DNA of 64,000 nt, from contig OY282558.1 of assembly GCA_958295665.1 (NCBI GenBank), positions 184,614,015 to 184,678,014 on the forward strand. The letters run 5' to 3'. The translations under genes were made by a program, and so were the position numbers. Positions 61,329-64,000 of the stretch are shown here, in pieces (position 1 is the stretch's first letter; each line of letters begins with the position of its first letter). Below the pieces are notes generated by a model. It was given only the letters and a program-made list of their open reading frames with translations. It ran no database searches and was not told where the DNA came from. Source of the stretch: Tipula vernalis. Its lineage: Eukaryota; Arthropoda; Insecta; Diptera; Tipulidae.

Positions 61329-64000
61329 TTATTTCAAAAATGTATTTATTTCTTCAAGACAAAATTTAAATTCTTCTTCAAAATTGGTTTGATCAGTGTC
61401 ATTTTCCGCTTGTGTTACTTCAATCTCGTTCTTAGTTAAAAGATTTTTAATTTCTTCGTTAGTCCGTGTTGGTGGCATAAAGCCAGTAGTGTTGAATTTA
61501 AACAGAAATTCGGCCTACAAAAACAATTTAAAAATAATCATTAATTACATTAAACTAGCGCATAAGTTTACTGATCCATTGCAATATAGGTACTCACTAA
61601 GAAATCGATTGGATCCTTTGGTTTACATTTAATTACTTCACAAAGTCCCTTTATAAGGGTTGGTAAAATATATTTCATTAAATAATGGCGCAATGGTAAA
61701 CTTCTCAATTCGATAAGTTTCTGTTCCTCTTGTTTTAATCTTAAAAATTTGTCCGTCTAAAAACGCAATATACACACGTTACGCTCGATTAATCAATAGT
61801 GCATGAATATAAAATTTACCCATTGTTGAAGTTTCAATTCTCGTTCATGTTCCATAGCAGCCCATTTTTCTGCTTCGAAGCGTTCACGATCCTCATCTTC
61901 GAGCTGCGCTTGCTCTCTTTCTAGCCGATTAATTTCATCCAATTCAGATTGAGTTAATAAATAATTCCTTGGCTCTCCAATCTCGTTTCGCAATTTGTCG
62001 AATAATTCTTTTTGTGTAGTTTTCTCAGTGAGATTGATCTCGATTGGAATTATGTCACGATCTAAAAAGTAGTTTAATAATGATCTATCCTCGCGACACT
62101 GATCTTGATAGATTTGCAATTTGTGTAGAACCTCCACTTCTGTGTTTTGTGTTAAAATTGCTTTAGCTTCTGGAATTGACATTGCACGTGCACAACATAA
62201 TTCATAATTTCCACGAAGGAAAATAACAAATTCTGGTTTTAATGTATCATTTATAGAGTATTTTTTGGAGATCTGTCCATATTCATCCTCTTCGTCGCCG
62301 ACTTCCTCCTCGTGAGTTGATTCACCAAAAACCTGATCTGCTTGAACATATTCATAAGGAAATCCATCTATTATATAGCCCTGATTGCTACTACATGCGT
62401 ATTCATAAAGACGTTTCTGTAAAACTCTAGGAATGGTTTTTAAAGGAATGTTTACCAAAAGAAACAAAAAAATTTATAATTTTCTATACATAGGTTGGTA
62501 CTCACATTGTAGTTACTTCGAAATCTGTTTTTTCGCCATTTTTAACCTGTGCATCCATTATCATTAAATCAGCAAGTTTTTCGTCCCAAGATTTCAATTG
62601 TTCATTTAACTCATCTTTCATTTTTTCCTTTAATTCATTCGATTCAGTAAAAGGACTAAATTTTGTACTCAAAGATAGCTCAGTTTGTTCCGATTCTAAT
62701 TCTTCATATTCTCCTTCATGTTCTTCTACTTCGATAGTCAGGTCGTCTATCCCTTCTAAGACATCAAGGTATTCAGTAGTTTTCCTTCGTTGAATTTTCT
62801 GTGTGAAGAGTTCTTACATAAAAATTTAATAACATACTACAAAAATTTAGATTACATGTCTTCTTATGGTCTCTTCCAAAATTTTCTCCGATGGTACAAT
62901 GTGTAAACCATAAAATTCTGCCAAATTTTTGGCTAATGCAGTTTTTCCTGAACATGGTGGACCAGCAATCAATATTTTGATGGGTTTTAAACCTCTTTCG
63001 TTTCGATATTCCTTTCGTAGTACATCGCCAAAATTATCTAATTCACCGGAAATTATAAATTCATGTTCCGCGACATAAACAGGATCTATACGCAGATTTA
63101 ATGTTAAATGAGCAAATACTCTATGCTACAAGTAGAAGGTTAAATATATACCTATAACAGACATTAAACGAATTATTTAAACAAATTAATTACCGTTAAT
63201 GCATTTTCTTCTGTAAAAACCATTTCATATTTTTGTTTTAATCGAATTATTGTATCGGCGCCACAAACCCATTTAGCAACCAATTTAGCAAATTCGTGAT
63301 AAACAATTGATTGAGGTTGTACAGCCAATATATACCGGAGTGAACGTTTTGGGAATTTCACAATAATATTTTTAATAATTCTAACGTGTTTGGAAAATAC
63401 TTAATTTAATTATCTAATTTTATCTAATTAGTACATATAACTAATCAAAAGTTACCTTACGAAATCTTTTAAATAAATAACCGGAATTGTATTATTGGCT
63501 GGAAAAAAAACGTCTATTTCGGGGCTGTTCAAATAAGCTAATTTGAATAAATAGTGGAAAATATCTTCGGCTCCGCCATAAACTACTCCCGGACACACAA
63601 CAAGAGTTCGCAAACTTTGTCGAAACCGTTTTTGTAAATTAATAACGTTTTTCTCTAGCGTCATATGAGCTACATAGCATGGATGAGGTAATCGTTTCCT
63701 ATAAATCTCTTCAGTCAATGGTGTTTCGTCTAATTTTGTTGCCGCCCATGTCATTATAGTTGAAAGCAAAATAAATTTGCGGTGCTTTTCTTTTGGAATC
63801 ACTTCTTCACCATACAATGCAACTAAATCCATTGCATATTTTTCTAGTCCTTGCAATATTAAATCGGCTTCCTTTATCAGATTTGATTCGGAATTATTAT
63901 TAAAGATAATAATTCCACATTCCAAAACAGTAGAGATAAAATTTTCATCGTTGGGATTTAATATTTCGACATCCAATGATATTGAATTTTTATATTTAAG
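61329..64000 (-). CDS. AK7: Adenylate kinase 7 (AK7), 5'-partial, seven exons
   Basis: Exons on the minus strand: 64000-63456 (continues beyond the window), 63380-63194, 63125-62856, 62798-62506, 62426-61820, 61756-61598, 61514-61329. Donors and acceptors are GT-AG and phases agree throughout. The N-terminal part is NAD(P)-binding-fold-like as in AK7 (FILLSTIMTWAATKLDETPL, LRTLVVCPGVVYGGAEDIFH). The adenylate-kinase P-loop is IAGPPCSGKTALAKNLAEFY (exon 3), and the substrate region NQGYIIDGFPYEY follows in exon 5 after an acidic insert (exon 4). A coiled-coil part (DEINRLEREQAQLEDEDRER) leads to the Dpy-30 motif HYLMKYILPTLIKGLCEVIK with KPKDPIDFLAEFLF. AK7 interconverts AMP/ATP and ADP and is tied to motile cilia and sperm flagella in animals; in an insect a role in sperm is likely (inference). 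Confidence 0.95.

Overview
This is a eukaryotic, very AT-rich and transposon-dense window. I read it as an insect chromosome arm, most likely dipteran. The reasons are the mix of element families (Tc1/mariner, Mag-like and other Ty3/gypsy, Copia, Jockey-like and RNase H-bearing LINEs, Helitron, Penelope-like, hAT and short inverted-repeat elements), short introns with GTAAGT/GTGAGT donors, and the two recognisable host genes. There are no prokaryotic features. The species assignment is inference.

Layout. 0-6.3 kb: dead transposons (a PIF/Harbinger-like scrap, a mariner-related transposase, two RNase H-bearing LINE tails on the minus strand, one split by a 757-bp palindromic element) and a GC-rich patch with a diverged direct repeat. 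7.06-7.45 kb: the terminal coding exon of an unidentified host gene (+). 8.3-13.2 kb: a composite with ACTAG-rich flanks around a 159-bp satellite, a (CTGTCAGT)n array and a candidate small secreted-peptide gene (-). 13.2-22.8 kb: two Helitron bodies fused head-to-tail (-); the downstream one carries an hAT-type element that itself received a Copia element. 22.8-38.7 kb: AT-rich DNA with a Penelope-like RT fragment, a Tc1 element intact except for one stop codon, a TA-flanked miniature element, a decayed mariner and much sequence without recognisable genes.

38.77-47.6 kb: a Mag-like Ty3/gypsy element (+) with both LTRs and a CCAAC target duplication; its leader was invaded by a Jockey-like LINE, which in turn holds a solo-LTR-like insertion. 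47.7-49.9 kb: two miniature inverted-repeat elements, degenerate ATAACCC repeats and a truncated copy of an uncharacterised arthropod protein family. 49.9-59.7 kb: a second gypsy family, present as an inverted 3' end, a degenerate pol body with its 3' LTR, and seven further LTR copies in three clusters.

59.7-64 kb is quieter and holds the two clear host genes in convergent orientation: ATP23 (mitochondrial inner-membrane metalloprotease, +, single exon) and AK7 (adenylate kinase 7 with a Dpy-30 motif, -, seven exons visible, 5' end beyond the window). Their stop codons are 50 bp apart and the gap holds a near-palindromic poly(A)-signal pair. No functional link between the transposons and the host genes is evident. 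The main value of the window is the nesting order, which can be read from target-site duplications and restored reading frames.
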